The position numbers and the translations under genes are program-made. The notes under the pieces are model-generated. The model was given only the letters and a program-made list of their open reading frames with translations, did not search any database and was not told the DNA's origin. Positions 10,775-21,003 of a DNA stretch of 64,000 bases are shown here, piece after piece. Numbering within the stretch: position 1 is the first letter of the stretch; every line of letters starts with the position of its first letter. Origin of the DNA: Nitzschia sp. DOCU1 (Eukaryota > Bacillariophyta > Bacillariophyceae > Bacillariales > Bacillariaceae); contig OX595989.1 of the NCBI GenBank assembly GCA_951394045.1, positions 372,001 through 436,000 of the forward strand. Direction: 5' to 3'.

Positions 10775-11305
10775 ATGATCCTCTCCAAGTATTTGCTTGT
10801 CATATTGCTACCCTTTACTTGTATTGCCCCTTTAACCGGCGCCATGGCAACTTGTGGCATCAACAACAGCAACAATAACAAGAAATGTGTGCCATGCGAA
10901 GGCTTGGACGCATCGGCCATCTTGCCGGTCGAACAAGTCAAGCTTCGACTAGAATCATCGTTGCCGCTATGGACGCTACAACCGCTGGCAAGTGATCATA
11001 CTGAATCCAAGATGACGATGATGATTTCCAAGTCGTTTGTTGCTCGTGACTTTCAATGTGCCTTGGATTCCCTCAACGCCATGGGTGCTATTGCCGAACG
11101 AGAAGGACATCATCCTGACTTTCATTTGACAGGTTATCGCAATGTGCGAGTGGATCTCTTTACGCACAGTTTAGGCGGCATTACAGAAAATGATTTGACC
11201 GTGGCAGAGTTGTTGGATCAAGTGCCGGTTAGTTTTAGTCCCAAGTGGCTCAAAGAAAATCCACAAGCTGCGGGGCAAGCCAAGGCTCACAAGGCGAGTA
11301 CGTAG
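10775..11305 (+). CDS. Pterin-4a-carbinolamine dehydratase (PCD/DCoH family)
   Basis: A 176-residue protein. The family dehydrates 4a-hydroxytetrahydropterin after aromatic amino-acid hydroxylation, regenerating the pterin cofactor. The diagnostic block is at about 128-160: E-R-E-G-H-H-P-D-F-H, then T-G-Y-R-N-V-R-V-D-L-F-T-H and G-G-I-T-E-N-D-L-T-V-A, including the paired catalytic histidines and the later F-T-H. An upstream K-C-V-P-C-E-G-L motif is shared with the plant-type branch. Residues 1-23 are hydrophobic (MILSKYLLVILLPFTCIAPL), indicating a signal peptide and therefore a secretory or plastid route; there is no clear aromatic residue at the cleavage site, so the destination is uncertain. 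The spacer to the divergent repeat gene is about 360 bp. Confidence 0.85.
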   Translation: MILSKYLLVILLPFTCIAPLTGAMATCGINNSNNNKKCVPCEGLDASAILPVEQVKLRLESSLPLWTLQPLASDHTESKMTMMISKSFVARDFQCALDSLNAMGAIAEREGHHPDFHLTGYRNVRVDLFTHSLGGITENDLTVAELLDQVPVSFSPKWLKENPQAAGQAKAHKAST

Positions 11306-12308
11306 CTAGCACTCGAAGAAAGGCATCTAAACAGAGTACGAGGAAAAGTATGTGCAGTGGAGTGACTACGGAGAGATCTATCTTTAGCCATCGTCGATTG
11401 CCTTGTTACCAGAAATTAACAAGGGTCAAGCTTAGTAAGAAGGATGTATTTCATGGTGATTTGTTATGTCAAGACCCAAATCATTCCACTTTGTGAGAAA
11501 ACCTCGCATCGTTTGGTCTTGGGTGGCTGGATAGGCGAGCCCCGTCGCATGGATTGTCCAGAATTGCATTATTGGATTGGACTACTCTAGCATGCGAAGA
11601 TTTGTCTGTATCTTGCATCGTTTTCGAGGTGCAGCAGCTACTAGCACAATCGACTGGAACGACATGGTATGTAACCCACGTCGGCTCGATGACTCCATGA
11701 AAGAGCAAGTCTCGGGACGTTTTTTTCGGGCCGCGAGACTTGCGCGTGTATTGAAACACCCAGAAGAAACACAGTCGATCGGGACTTGATCCAAGGGGCG
11801 CGAGAGCGTTCTCTTTCTCTAGCCGGAACTGCCGCCAGAGAAAAGTACCGCTAAAATTGTAACGCCAGTAACAGGCCTCGTACCAAACATCAGAGCGACC
11901 CAGCTGTCTGTTGATCACAGTCACAACGAAAAGTCGAGTGTCTGAACGCTAGCTATTTTGCTTCTCAAGGTAACAGCCGAGACTCATCGTTGGTTGATTG
12001 GTTCTTGGTTGCTTTCTTTCCCTGGCTTCCGATATAGTCAGTGCGAGGGTTGGATTTGAAATGAAACGCAACAACCAAAGCAATCCCCGTGCTTTGCCCT
12101 CTTTGCAACAATATTCCCTATCCCGAAAGTGATCATAAACTACCCTTCTGTCAGTTGCGTTGCTGATTCCTTAATGATGCAAAATGAAAAGGCCCAAGAA
12201 ACGAAATCGGCTGTCTTTTTCAATTGGACCTATCCCAAAAAGTACGCCAACGACCAAGTTGAGTGGAAACATGAATCCGCTATATGTGGGGTGATTTATC
12301 AATAATCC
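11306..12308. other. Intergenic
   Basis: No gene seen. A short frame at 12174-12305 (M-M-Q-N-E-K-A-Q...) ends in TAA directly before, and in the same frame as, the GT60-like relic. It may be a remnant of the same gene or unrelated sequence. Confidence 0.4.
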
Positions 12309-13107
12309 TTGCACCGGGGTGAAGACAATGTTTTGCAATTTGACTCGCACCACATGCGTCTTCGACAAAGCTGGGATACGTACTTGATACAACAGCATCA
12401 GCGTCTGGTGAATCAGCGCGGCGACGATCGAGTCGTTCTGACGACGTACCCTATTGGATATACGTTGCCAAACAGGGTTCCAAACGAAACCAGAGGAACT
12501 TTATTGGTCCCCTGGAAGTTTGATGGCTGCGGGCTTTTACGTCAACGGGGCCGATTGATGCATCCACGCACCGATCCGGTACCATCCCCGCTCATTGCGG
12601 CTGGCTTTGTCTTTGGACCGGCAGCTACTCCAAGACCAATTTGCATCAACTCGTCTTTGGAGAGGCGTTGAGTCTAGCGGTCCGATTCTATACCTGTGGC
12701 TACGACGGCTATGTTCCAGCCGAAACAGTTTGCTACCACTTGAGCAGTCGGGCGCACCGGCAGACTCAATAACCGATGTCGGCGCGTGAAAAGGTACAAC
12801 GAAAAGCATCGACGGATGTTGCACGTAAACAACTACTGGGGCAAGAAACACCTTTTCACATTTGCGCTATGGGCTTGGATCTTGTTGGACGGTACAGGAC
12901 TCTGCGGTGACCTTGCAAGTCGATTTCGGGGAACGACGTTTCCTGCGAGACGTTGTCGCGAATGGGGCCCTTTGCAGCGATGACTTTGTGCAGTCGCTGG
13001 ACCACAAAACATTGTCTCTGTACCCTTTGGATAGTCTTCAGGTGCAGGTGGCAAATCTAGACCCGAGTATGCGGCAGCATATTTCCCGCTTTTTGCGGGT
13101 CGGCTAG
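12309..13107 (+). pseudogene. Decayed GlcNAc-transferase-like gene (GT60, PF11397 type)
   Basis: Three consecutive frames each carry pieces of one family in the correct order. 12309-12620 has the block with L-Q-F-D-S-H-H-M-R-L-R-Q-S-W-D, V-L-T-T-Y-P-I-G-Y and N-E-T-R-G-T-L-L-V-P-W-K-F-D. 12623-12772, one frame over, has L-V-F-G-E-A-L-S-L-A-V-R-F-Y-T-C-G-Y-D, then A-E-T-V-C-Y-H-L, then a stop. 12860-13107 has Y-G-L-G and an acidic/basic end typical of the family's C-terminus. Breaks seen: an in-frame TAA at 12303-12305 upstream, a frameshift near 12618-12623, a TAA at 12770-12772 and another frame change before about 12860. The N-terminal third of the family is not present. Intact relatives transfer GlcNAc to hydroxyproline of Skp1-like proteins or related acceptors. 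This copy cannot make a functional enzyme. Confidence 0.72.
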
Positions 13108-15653
13108 ATTGATAAACAAAAGCGTAAATCCAGAAATAGTGCATCACTAGAAAATACAGCTCTGGCCATCAAGCTTTACGCATCTTCCAGGAGTTTGTTC
13201 ATTCTAGTACTACGTATTAACTTTAATTCATAATTTGCTATGCTTGATCATCGAACTTTTGGCTTCGTTTTTGTGTTCTCACACAAAAAGTTACTAAGCC
13301 CCACCGCTACGTCAAAGCAGTTCGATTTCGGAGGGGTAGGCCACAGCTGCTCCGCCCGGAGGAGAGCTCCCTCTACCCACATAGGGGACGAGGGAGATCC
13401 GCCTAGTAGAGACAACAATCCACTTCACTCGACGGCGTACAGCCGATTCCAATCCTCCACGCACCAGCACAGGTTACACTTAAACTCTCCGCGACGAGAC
13501 ACGTACGCGAGTGGAGGACGTTTTAAAACCGGAACCACAAACCGGTTGCGTTGATCAGGCTGTTTGTGTGCGGGGAGAATTGGAATCGGGGTCGAGATCA
13601 GGGATCAGGATCGTTGCTCTGGAAAAAGTTGGTTTCGTTGTAGAACAACGCCAGACGCCTGCAAAGGAGGAAAGAACAGGGGTATAAGTAGCACTGTGGG
13701 AGAGAAATATGAAATACGATCAAACGGCACCAGACAATGCACACTTACCATGAAGACACCGAATAAATACACAACTAGACCCCCACCCACACCACAACCG
13801 ACCTGCAAAACAAAGTGAGGACTCAACTTTCCGACAAGAGATCCGGCCGACAAAGTAACTTTGATTGCAAAGTGAAGCCTTTGCTGTCACACCAACGCCT
13901 TCGTCCTCATCAATCTTCTCCCCTTTCCATTGTAGCCCATTACAAACAAAACCTCATCCGATGACATTCCTAAGCAGTCCTCTTCCATTCCCTTGGAGGC
14001 CAATTTTTTCTGATGGAGTCCAATCATTGGGGTCATGGATGTCTGCGTTACCATGTTCGGGACTGGAACATGCCACAGCATCCACTCATCCGCCAACTTG
14101 CTGCATCCAACGTGGGACGGGGGGTTCCGGGGTCAATGGTGTATCACTGGCTTTGCCCCCAGTGCCCCAAGCCATGCCGGTTGCCCCCCTTCCCACTCCT
14201 CTTCTTTCGGTTGTTACCTCACAAATAACATATATTTTTGTAACCAGGCGGGGATGTACCTATCACACAAGGGAATGAAAAGAGAACGCTTTTGGAGCCG
14301 TGGTCGGTAATACTTGCAACAGCTAAAAAAGAAAGAGAACAATCTTGTGAGAACAAAAGAACGCCAGCACGACAGCAAAGAACTCACCTCGAATCAAAGC
14401 GCCTCTGTCGACAATCAAACGATCCTTCCCGGCGTGCTACCGCCCCATGCCACGAAACCGTGGGAGGACGATACGATAGCTTTTAGGGTCCCACCCACGG
14501 GGACCCCAGGAATGATCGACACGACCTGGACTGCCACCACCAGAGCAATCCACAGATCTGTTGAAAGAAAGAGAGAAACAAAAGACAGAACACGAGCGAG
14601 GATCGATCCCGGCGTGCTGCCGACGGCAGCTTTTAGGATCCCACCCATGGGGACCCCAGGACGTCATCTCCAAACTTGATGAACTGCCGACTTTCTGCCT
14701 GCGAGACAAACAGCAGCCGGTGGCGCTGCTGGAGAACTGTCATCTCCACCATCATCCTCGAACACCGTGGAAGATGATGAAGAAAGGAGCAACACAGATT
14801 GATCCTTTCGCAGAAAAGTGACCTCGATTGAGTGAAAAAGTGATGGATTTGTTGGAAGGAATGCCGAGATCCGAGGAGTTTCTGCGGTGGTTTGCGAGCA
14901 GTTTCGATATGTTTCCCACGATGAGCTTCCACGTTCGCTGAAAGTAATCCACATTCATCATCACCCAGTTCGCCAGATTGCCTGAAACTCCACGCTTGCT
15001 TCGATTGTTGCGTCTACATGCTGATTGTTGGATTACTCCATCTTGCCATTGTCATTGATTGTTCGTTTTGCTTGCATGGATCCAGTCCAGGGTTCTTGCT
15101 GTAGAGGCGCGCTAGCTACTGGGCGTCATCCACTGCGCGACGGTTCTCGTCTCGCAGGCAGGCTTCGCCAAGCAAGGATGCCTTCCTTTCTATTTTATCA
15201 GTACACTAATACGTGTATTTACGTGCGTGCGAGGCCTATCTTCAATGACCCTCTTGACTTCCCTTTGACCGATACTAGCTAGCGGGCAGCGGCCAGGCGA
15301 GCTTGGAAGGAATGTTTGCTTCGAGCGAGTCGAGTCCGCTCGACCGCCTGCCTATCAAAGCCGTCATCGATCCCTCGCCATTCATTCCATCATACACCGG
15401 TACATAGTAGTTCGTTGCTGTGTTGGACCAGACAGCTATTGAGGACTGTAGCTACCCATTAGCTAGAATGGCAGACACCACCATTCTACTAGGAGTGGGA
15501 CCAATATGAATTTCTTATTGCATGTTCCAGCAGCGCCGGTGCGTTTTGCGGCTGCTTTACTACCGGTAGTACGAATGAAGAGCTAACGGATAGCTACGAG
15601 AAATGAAATCAGCGCCTATACTAGGTGTCATCGAATTTTTTATTTACATTGTT
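13108..15653. other. Long intergenic stretch without a supportable gene
   Basis: About 2.5 kb with only short overlapping frames. It holds an imperfect direct repeat (14421-14511 and 14601-14661, annotated separately) and Pro/Ser-biased translations at 13865-14280 that look like chance reading of C-rich DNA. The end at 15600-15653 is the 3' flank of the Clp gene. Confidence 0.5.
14421..14661. repeat. Imperfect direct repeat pair with an internal near-palindrome
   Basis: Copy 1 (14421-14511) and copy 2 (14601-14661) share CCCGGCGTGCT and then AGCTTTTAGG-TCCCACCCA-GGGGACCCCAGGA with two mismatches. Copy 1 has an extra stretch of about 30 bp between the blocks. The core GGGTCCCACCCACGGGGACCC can fold back on itself (GGGTCCC against GGGACCC). 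Confidence 0.7.
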
Positions 15654-18600
15654 TTATAGCGGTGGTGCATCTAGCATCACATACTCATTCTCGCCTTCTC
15701 CATTCGACGTGACATCTTCCTCTTCCCAGTCCTCATCTTCCGCCGCGGAGGACGAGACTAGATCGCGGCTTGACTCATCAATGAGAATCTCCAAGATTTC
15801 TCCGTCTCGTTCTCGTTCGACCGTCACAATCAGTGACTCAGCGCCCCCCTTCTTAGACGATGTCCCATTGACTTGCTTTTTCCCAAACGTCGCAGTGTCG
15901 CCGTCGATCAAAAAACTCCTCACTACCGCTTCACTAATGGCATCTTCCAATATGCGTTGAATCGCTCGTCGCATGGGCCTGGCTCCAAATTGATTTGCTG
16001 CCCCGCTACCTTCCTGCACCATTGTCTCTAATAGCTCGGGCGAGACCGAAATGTTGAGATCCTTTTCCAGTTTGGCTCGGGCGGTAATCTCGACAACCAT
16101 GATCAATGCAATCAGTGACAGTTCGTTGGCGGTCAACGGCTGGAAAACGACAATATCGTCAATGCGATTCAAAAACTCGGGTTTCATAACATTCTCGAGT
16201 TCACGCTTGACGACGCGGGCCAATTTGTTGTACTCGATGCGCTGTAAGTGGTCCGGTGAGTACTCGACTCTCCCTGTAGAATTCTTTGGGATTGCTGATG
16301 ATGGGGACTTGTCGGCGGTAGATTTACCTTGACCTTGTTCGTGTTTTTGTACCAGGTCCAAGATTCGTTTGCTGCCAATGTTGGAAGTCATGATTAATAC
16401 GGTATTCTTGAACGATATCGTTCGTCCCTTACCGTCGGTCAAGATGCCGTCTTCTAACACTTGCAATAGAAGATTCAAGACATCACCATGCGCCTTTTCC
16501 AGCTCATCCAGTAGTACTACACTGTGCGGGTTTCGTCTCACCGCTTCGGTCAGCTGCCCTCCCTCTTCATATCCCACCAAACCAGGTGGTGGTCCGGTGA
16601 GACGCGTCACGGACGATTTTTCCATGTATTCCGACATGTCGATACGAATCAAGTCTCGTTCCGATCCATAATACAGGTCGGCGAGAGCCCGACACAGGTG
16701 TGTCTTGCCTAGAAGGGAGATCAGGAGCGAGGTGAACAGTGGTTAGAAACAGCACATGAAACGACCCGTACACCCAACGCCACTGTCGCCAAGACTAACC
16801 TGTTCCTGTCGGTCCACAAAACAAAAAGCTTGCAACGGGTCGTCGTGGATTCCGAATCCCCGTTCGAGCTCGTCGAATCGCTTTGGCCACTGTCCGAACA
16901 GCTCGCTCTTGTCCCTTGACACGTTTGGCCAAGTTTTCTTCCAATAATTGCAGCCGATCCATTTCATCCATTTCCAACTTTCCAACTGGAATGTTGGTCC
17001 ACTGGCTAATAATATCGGTAATACTCTTATCCGTCACAGTCGGGGGTTCAAAATCAGCTCGATTCCGCGTTAGAGTCGCCATGGCTCCTGCCACGTCCAT
17101 GACATCAATCGCCTGCGGCAACAATAGAAAATATGAGATCGGGTCGCAAACGAATCGAACTTAGAGTTCTTTCAACTTACCTTGTCGGGCAAGAATCTAT
17201 CATTGATATACCGATCCGATAACCGTGCTGCTGCCTCCAATGCACTGGGTGTATACTCCACTCGATGATGGCCCCGATAAAAGGGCAGCACAGCATTCAA
17301 GATATCCACCGTCTCTTCCACTGTAGGTTCCCGAATCAAGACGGGTTGAAACCGACGTTCCAACGCTGCATCCTTGGCAATATAGCGATTATATTCAGTA
17401 ATCGTTGTGGCTCCAATCACTTGCAATTGTCCTCGTGCCAAATAAGGTTTGAGAATATTGGAGGCATCCAAATTTCCATCCGAATTCCCTCCCGCCCCGA
17501 CCAAATTATGAATTTCATCAATAAACAAAATACTTTTGGTCCGTGAATTGGACAATATTTCAATAATGGTTCGCAGTCGTTCTTCAAACTCTCCCCGAAA
17601 CTTGGTTCCTGCCAACAAGGCTCCCACTTCCAAGGATATAATCCGATGTCCTTCTAAAAAGGGCGGACAATCCTTGGACACTAGCACTTGTGCCAAGGCT
17701 TCCACAATACATGTTTTTCCTACACCGGCTTCTCCAATCAAACAGACATTGTTTTTGCGACGTCTTACCAATGTTTGAAAACATGCTTGCAGTTCCGCCT
17801 CCCGTCCATGAACCTTGTCGAGTTCACCTTGTTTGGCCATGAGTGTCAAATCGATTCCACATTCTTGCAAGAGTGATCGAGCCTTTTCTTTAGCTTCGGA
17901 CATGGCGGCGCCAGTTCCAGAAATAATAGGCTCTTCTTTGTTGCTAGTAGTCTTTTTAGCTGACGACGATGGCTTTGTGGCATCTTCCGTTGTTGTCGTT
18001 GTTGTTGTTGTGCTTTTTTCTTGCTGTTGTTGCTGTTGTTGTTGTTGTTGTTGTTGGATTAGCAAAGTTTCCAATAACGAAAAGCATATATCTTCTCCTT
18101 CCAACGTCGCATCCAAATGATACAAAATTTCCATGGCTTCACAATCGTCCGATCGTGTCGCCGCTTGGGCTTGACCATCCGCATTTTCTTGATAATGCAA
18201 AAGCGCCAAAAATACGTGATGCGGTTCAATCGAAGCCGCTCCCATGGCCGAAGAGATTTTTCCCGCTTCAAAGAGTGTTTGTTGTAATTTGGCTGCCAAG
18301 GGCAATTCCACTTTTTCAACTTGAGTATTAAACTCGGATAATTTGGGGATTTTTTTCAAAGGTTTGGGTTGTAAATATTGCAAGACGTTTTGAAGTTTGT
18401 CCGAGGTAATCTGAAATTGCTGCAGAGTGACTTGGACGGCTGGACCAGGATGTTGACACAATCCCACCAACATGCAAGCATTATCAACTTGAGATTGCTT
18501 TAAAGCCGAAGCTTGATCTTGTGCGGATCCAATGGCCGCAATGCAATCTTCTGATAAGCGAGTAAAAATGACTCGATGGGGTAACAGAGAGGAATGACGT

Positions 18601-18725
18601 GTGGTAGATGTCAGAGCCGAAGGAGGGGCGACCCAGGCTGTCACGGTAAATGCACATAGCAAATACACTGCTACTACTAGCAACCTGGCGACTGCTGGTA
18701 TGGTACGTGTCGCTGTCATTGCCAT
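15654..18725 (-). CDS. Plastid-type Hsp100/Clp AAA+ unfoldase
   Basis: Three exons, 18725-17181, 17112-16800 and 16708-15654, giving 970 residues; introns of 68 and 91 nt are GT-AG. The ATG at 18725 starts a hydrophobic signal (MAMTATRTIPAVARLLVVAV...) followed by T-A-W-V-A-P, an ASAFAP-like site with an aromatic residue, so import into the complex plastid is likely. A Clp N-like repeat domain occupies about 45-210. A poly-Gln/poly-Thr linker (CAA/ACA repeats, about 223-247) precedes NBD1: Walker A G-E-A-G-V-G-K-T at about 331-338, Walker B I-L-F-I-D-E at about 399-404 and paired Arg at about 457. NBD2 has G-P-T-G-T-G-K-T at about 615-622, split by intron 2, and V-V-L-L-D-E at about 683-688. 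The linker between the NBDs is short: it has no ClpB coiled-coil M domain and no UVR motif. I see no I-G-F/L ClpP-docking loop. The tail is acidic. This is a two-ring protein unfoldase; ClpC-like or ClpB-like status is unresolved. Confidence 0.9.
18002..18058. repeat. CAA/ACA microsatellite inside the Clp gene
   Basis: A GTT/TTG-type trinucleotide run on the plus strand (CAA/ACA on the coding strand) encoding a run of about 12 Gln followed by Thr residues, in the linker between the Clp N domain and NBD1. Length polymorphism is expected. Confidence 0.8.
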
Positions 18726-19106
18726 TGTCGTTTGCGTCTCGGAATACTTTATGGGAATAGAGACAAGGTGCAATCATGAGAAAGGACAGGGTGGTCGCTG
18801 GAAGCAAATTTTGGGATGTCGGATGACGACGGCGGCAAAAAGCCGACGGTCTCGGTCCACGCCTTTGATGACGTCATGGATCTTTCTTTGGCTCATTACC
18901 TGGATCTGTACGGCGTCGGGTTGGAAGGAGAAGCGGGCGCGTACCGTTTGCATTGGATGCCATCATCATCACAGCCCATCCATTTCTCTTTTTTCGTTCC
19001 GACCATGACGACAATCGAACGGTACGATAGTCACTGTCGGCAGTGTTGCGGCTCACGGACTCTCTTTGTACAGTGAAGACTACTATCATACGTAGAGGAA
19101 GGAAGG
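18726..19106. promoter_or_regulatory. Divergent promoter region shared by Clp and Trp/Tyr permease genes
   Basis: The two start codons (18725 minus, 19107 plus) are 381 bp apart and face outward. Both products carry plastid-type leaders, so shared regulation is possible. A plus-strand frame at 18816-19076 crosses this region but has no recognisable content and is not called. No core motif can be assigned with confidence. Confidence 0.5.
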
Positions 19107-20672
19107 ATGCGGCCTGGCCTTCTACTACTTTTGCTGCCCTGCTTCTTGGCAACGACAACGACGACGGTGCACAGCTTTTCTACTTCTTTCGTCCGTCGCT
19201 CATTGCCGAAATCCACAACAGCATGGCGATACCACCAGTTACCAACCAGTGCTCGATCCAAACAAAGATCACATCATGATCCACTCTACTTTTCATCTTC
19301 ATCGTCATCATCCATCTCGCTCACAGACGACGACATTGATGCTGAACAACAACCGCCGCCCAGTAAATCCAAAATTTTGTCAGCTGCCCTTTTGATTGCC
19401 GGCATTACGGTCGGTGGTGGATTCTTGGCCTTGCCCATAGTGGTGGCACCGACTGGCTTTTATCCTGCCGCTACTGCCATGGTGGGAGTCTGGGCCTTTT
19501 TGGGTTCACAAGCATTGGTAGTTGTGGATGTCTTGGTGGCAAGTCGTAATCGTTGTACCTCGACCAGCAGTGCTGACGTTGTTCCAGGTATGGGATATGC
19601 CGCCAAACTGGCATTTGACAATCCATTCGCAGAACGATTGGTGACATTACTTTTGGTGTTGGTGGTAGAAGCTACGCTAGTGAGTCAAATTTCACGTGCT
19701 GGTGCCATGTTGTCCACGACATCCTTGACCGCCTATCGCATGGGATGTGCATTGGCGTCATTGTCCGTGGCGGGCATTGTCTTTGGACCTTGTCAAAAAC
19801 AAGTTGTCACAAATTTGAATTCTATATTGACCATGGTTTTCTTGTGCATGGCCGTCTTGTTATTTGTCATGGGAATTCCTGCGGCGAATTGGAGTCTCTT
19901 GGGCGTGCCGAGACTTTGGAAAACATTGCCACAAAGCATTCCAACCTTTTTACAATTGTTGGTCTATGGAGAAATCTTACCGACTGTATGTCAGTATTTG
20001 AACTATCAAGTACGTCCCATTCAATGGGCAATTGGTATTGGATCACTCTTGCCACTCATTTTGGAAGTGGGATGGGCGGCACTGGGAATGGGACTTCGGC
20101 CTACGACTACAGGACTCATGCCAAAGGATCCAGTGGCATTGTTATTAGCGACAGGGCCGATTCAAATCCCCTTGTTGTGTTTGGCGCTTTCGGCCATTTT
20201 GACAACGATTTTAGGAAGCTATTTGGCACTACAGAGTACCTTTGATGATTTGGTTGGGAGTCTTGCTGGAAGCAAGAAGAAAACAGCCAGCGAGAATACT
20301 AGTAGTGACATTCAAGATCCTGCTGCGGCCCCAAAACGATCCAACCGACTTTGGTCGGCAGTATGGATTGTTCTCCCCGCACTCGGAATTGCTTCCATAT
20401 CGCCCGCGTTGTTTCTAAAGGCGATTGACTTTGCTGGAAGTTATCCAGTTTTATTCTTGTGGGGAATCGCTCCACCACTAATGGCGTTAAAACTGCGAAA
20501 GACAACACCAGATGACCAAGTCGACCGACGACCACAAGAGACAGGTTTGCCTACTTGGTGGATCAAGTCACTCTTGGTGCTTTCGCTGGGGTTGTTTGGG
20601 ATGAGTGCCATTCCGGATCTTGTTAGTCTTGCGCGGTTTGTCGTTCGATTCGTTAGTGGACTTGGATCATAG
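19107..20672 (+). CDS. Tryptophan/tyrosine permease family membrane protein, plastid-type leader
   Basis: A 521-residue intronless protein. The N-terminus (MRPGLLLLLLPCFLATTTTT then V-H-S-F-S-T-S) is a signal peptide ending in a site with Phe at +1, followed by a Ser/Arg-rich transit-like region to about residue 90: the diatom plastid pattern. Membrane segments then begin with S-K-I-L-S-A-A-L-L-I-A-G-I-T-V-G-G-G-F-L and A-L-P-I, the glycine-rich first helix of the aromatic amino-acid permease family (PF03222), and continue to about 10-11 hydrophobic spans ending near the C-terminus. A hydrophilic loop of about 35 residues (S-K-K-K-T-A-S-E-N...) lies before the last spans. Likely role: moving aromatic amino acids across a plastid membrane; substrate and membrane are inferred from family and leader. 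It converges with the JmjC gene. Confidence 0.85.
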   Translation: MRPGLLLLLLPCFLATTTTTVHSFSTSFVRRSLPKSTTAWRYHQLPTSARSKQRSHHDPLYFSSSSSSSISLTDDDIDAEQQPPPSKSKILSAALLIAGITVGGGFLALPIVVAPTGFYPAATAMVGVWAFLGSQALVVVDVLVASRNRCTSTSSADVVPGMGYAAKLAFDNPFAERLVTLLLVLVVEATLVSQISRAGAMLSTTSLTAYRMGCALASLSVAGIVFGPCQKQVVTNLNSILTMVFLCMAVLLFVMGIPAANWSLLGVPRLWKTLPQSIPTFLQLLVYGEILPTVCQYLNYQVRPIQWAIGIGSLLPLILEVGWAALGMGLRPTTTGLMPKDPVALLLATGPIQIPLLCLALSAILTTILGSYLALQSTFDDLVGSLAGSKKKTASENTSSDIQDPAAAPKRSNRLWSAVWIVLPALGIASISPALFLKAIDFAGSYPVLFLWGIAPPLMALKLRKTTPDDQVDRRPQETGLPTWWIKSLLVLSLGLFGMSAIPDLVSLARFVVRFVSGLGS

Positions 20673-21003
20673 CAGTAGCGGCATCAAGCGCTCCACATCT
20701 TGTGGGCCATCTTGGAAGATTCGAGCAGTCTGGTTCTACATCCGCTTATCGACCCGCAATAGTAACATCCTAGCAGACTGTTGCATTTCCAACGCTACTA
20801 GAAGGTAAATCTCGGGTTGCTAGCTATTTGCAAGTAATTCTAGTGCGTTCGACTACTAGAGCTAATAATTACGGCAGAAAGAGATCCAAGTATGGGGTAC
20901 AATACCACCAGGTGTTCTCGTGTTTTTAGAAGTGACAACGTTCACGCTAGACTAGAATGCCTCCGATTTATCAAATGATAGTCATCCGATTGCTGTCCCA
21001 CCA
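20673..21003. other. Spacer between convergent genes
   Basis: A 331-bp interval between the permease stop and the JmjC stop. It contains TAGCTA and CTACTAGAGCTA motifs like other spacers; otherwise nothing is seen. Confidence 0.5.

Noticed and set aside
13865..14310. Plus-strand Pro/Ser/Cys-rich frames
   Set aside because: Three overlapping frames in C-rich DNA with no motif; probably chance.
18002..18058. Trinucleotide run as an array of regulatory repeats or CRISPR
   Set aside because: It is a simple CAA/ACA microsatellite inside an exon; no spacer structure exists.
18816..19076. Plus-strand 86-residue frame in the Clp/permease promoter
   Set aside because: No motif; overlaps a divergent promoter and a competing antisense frame of similar length.
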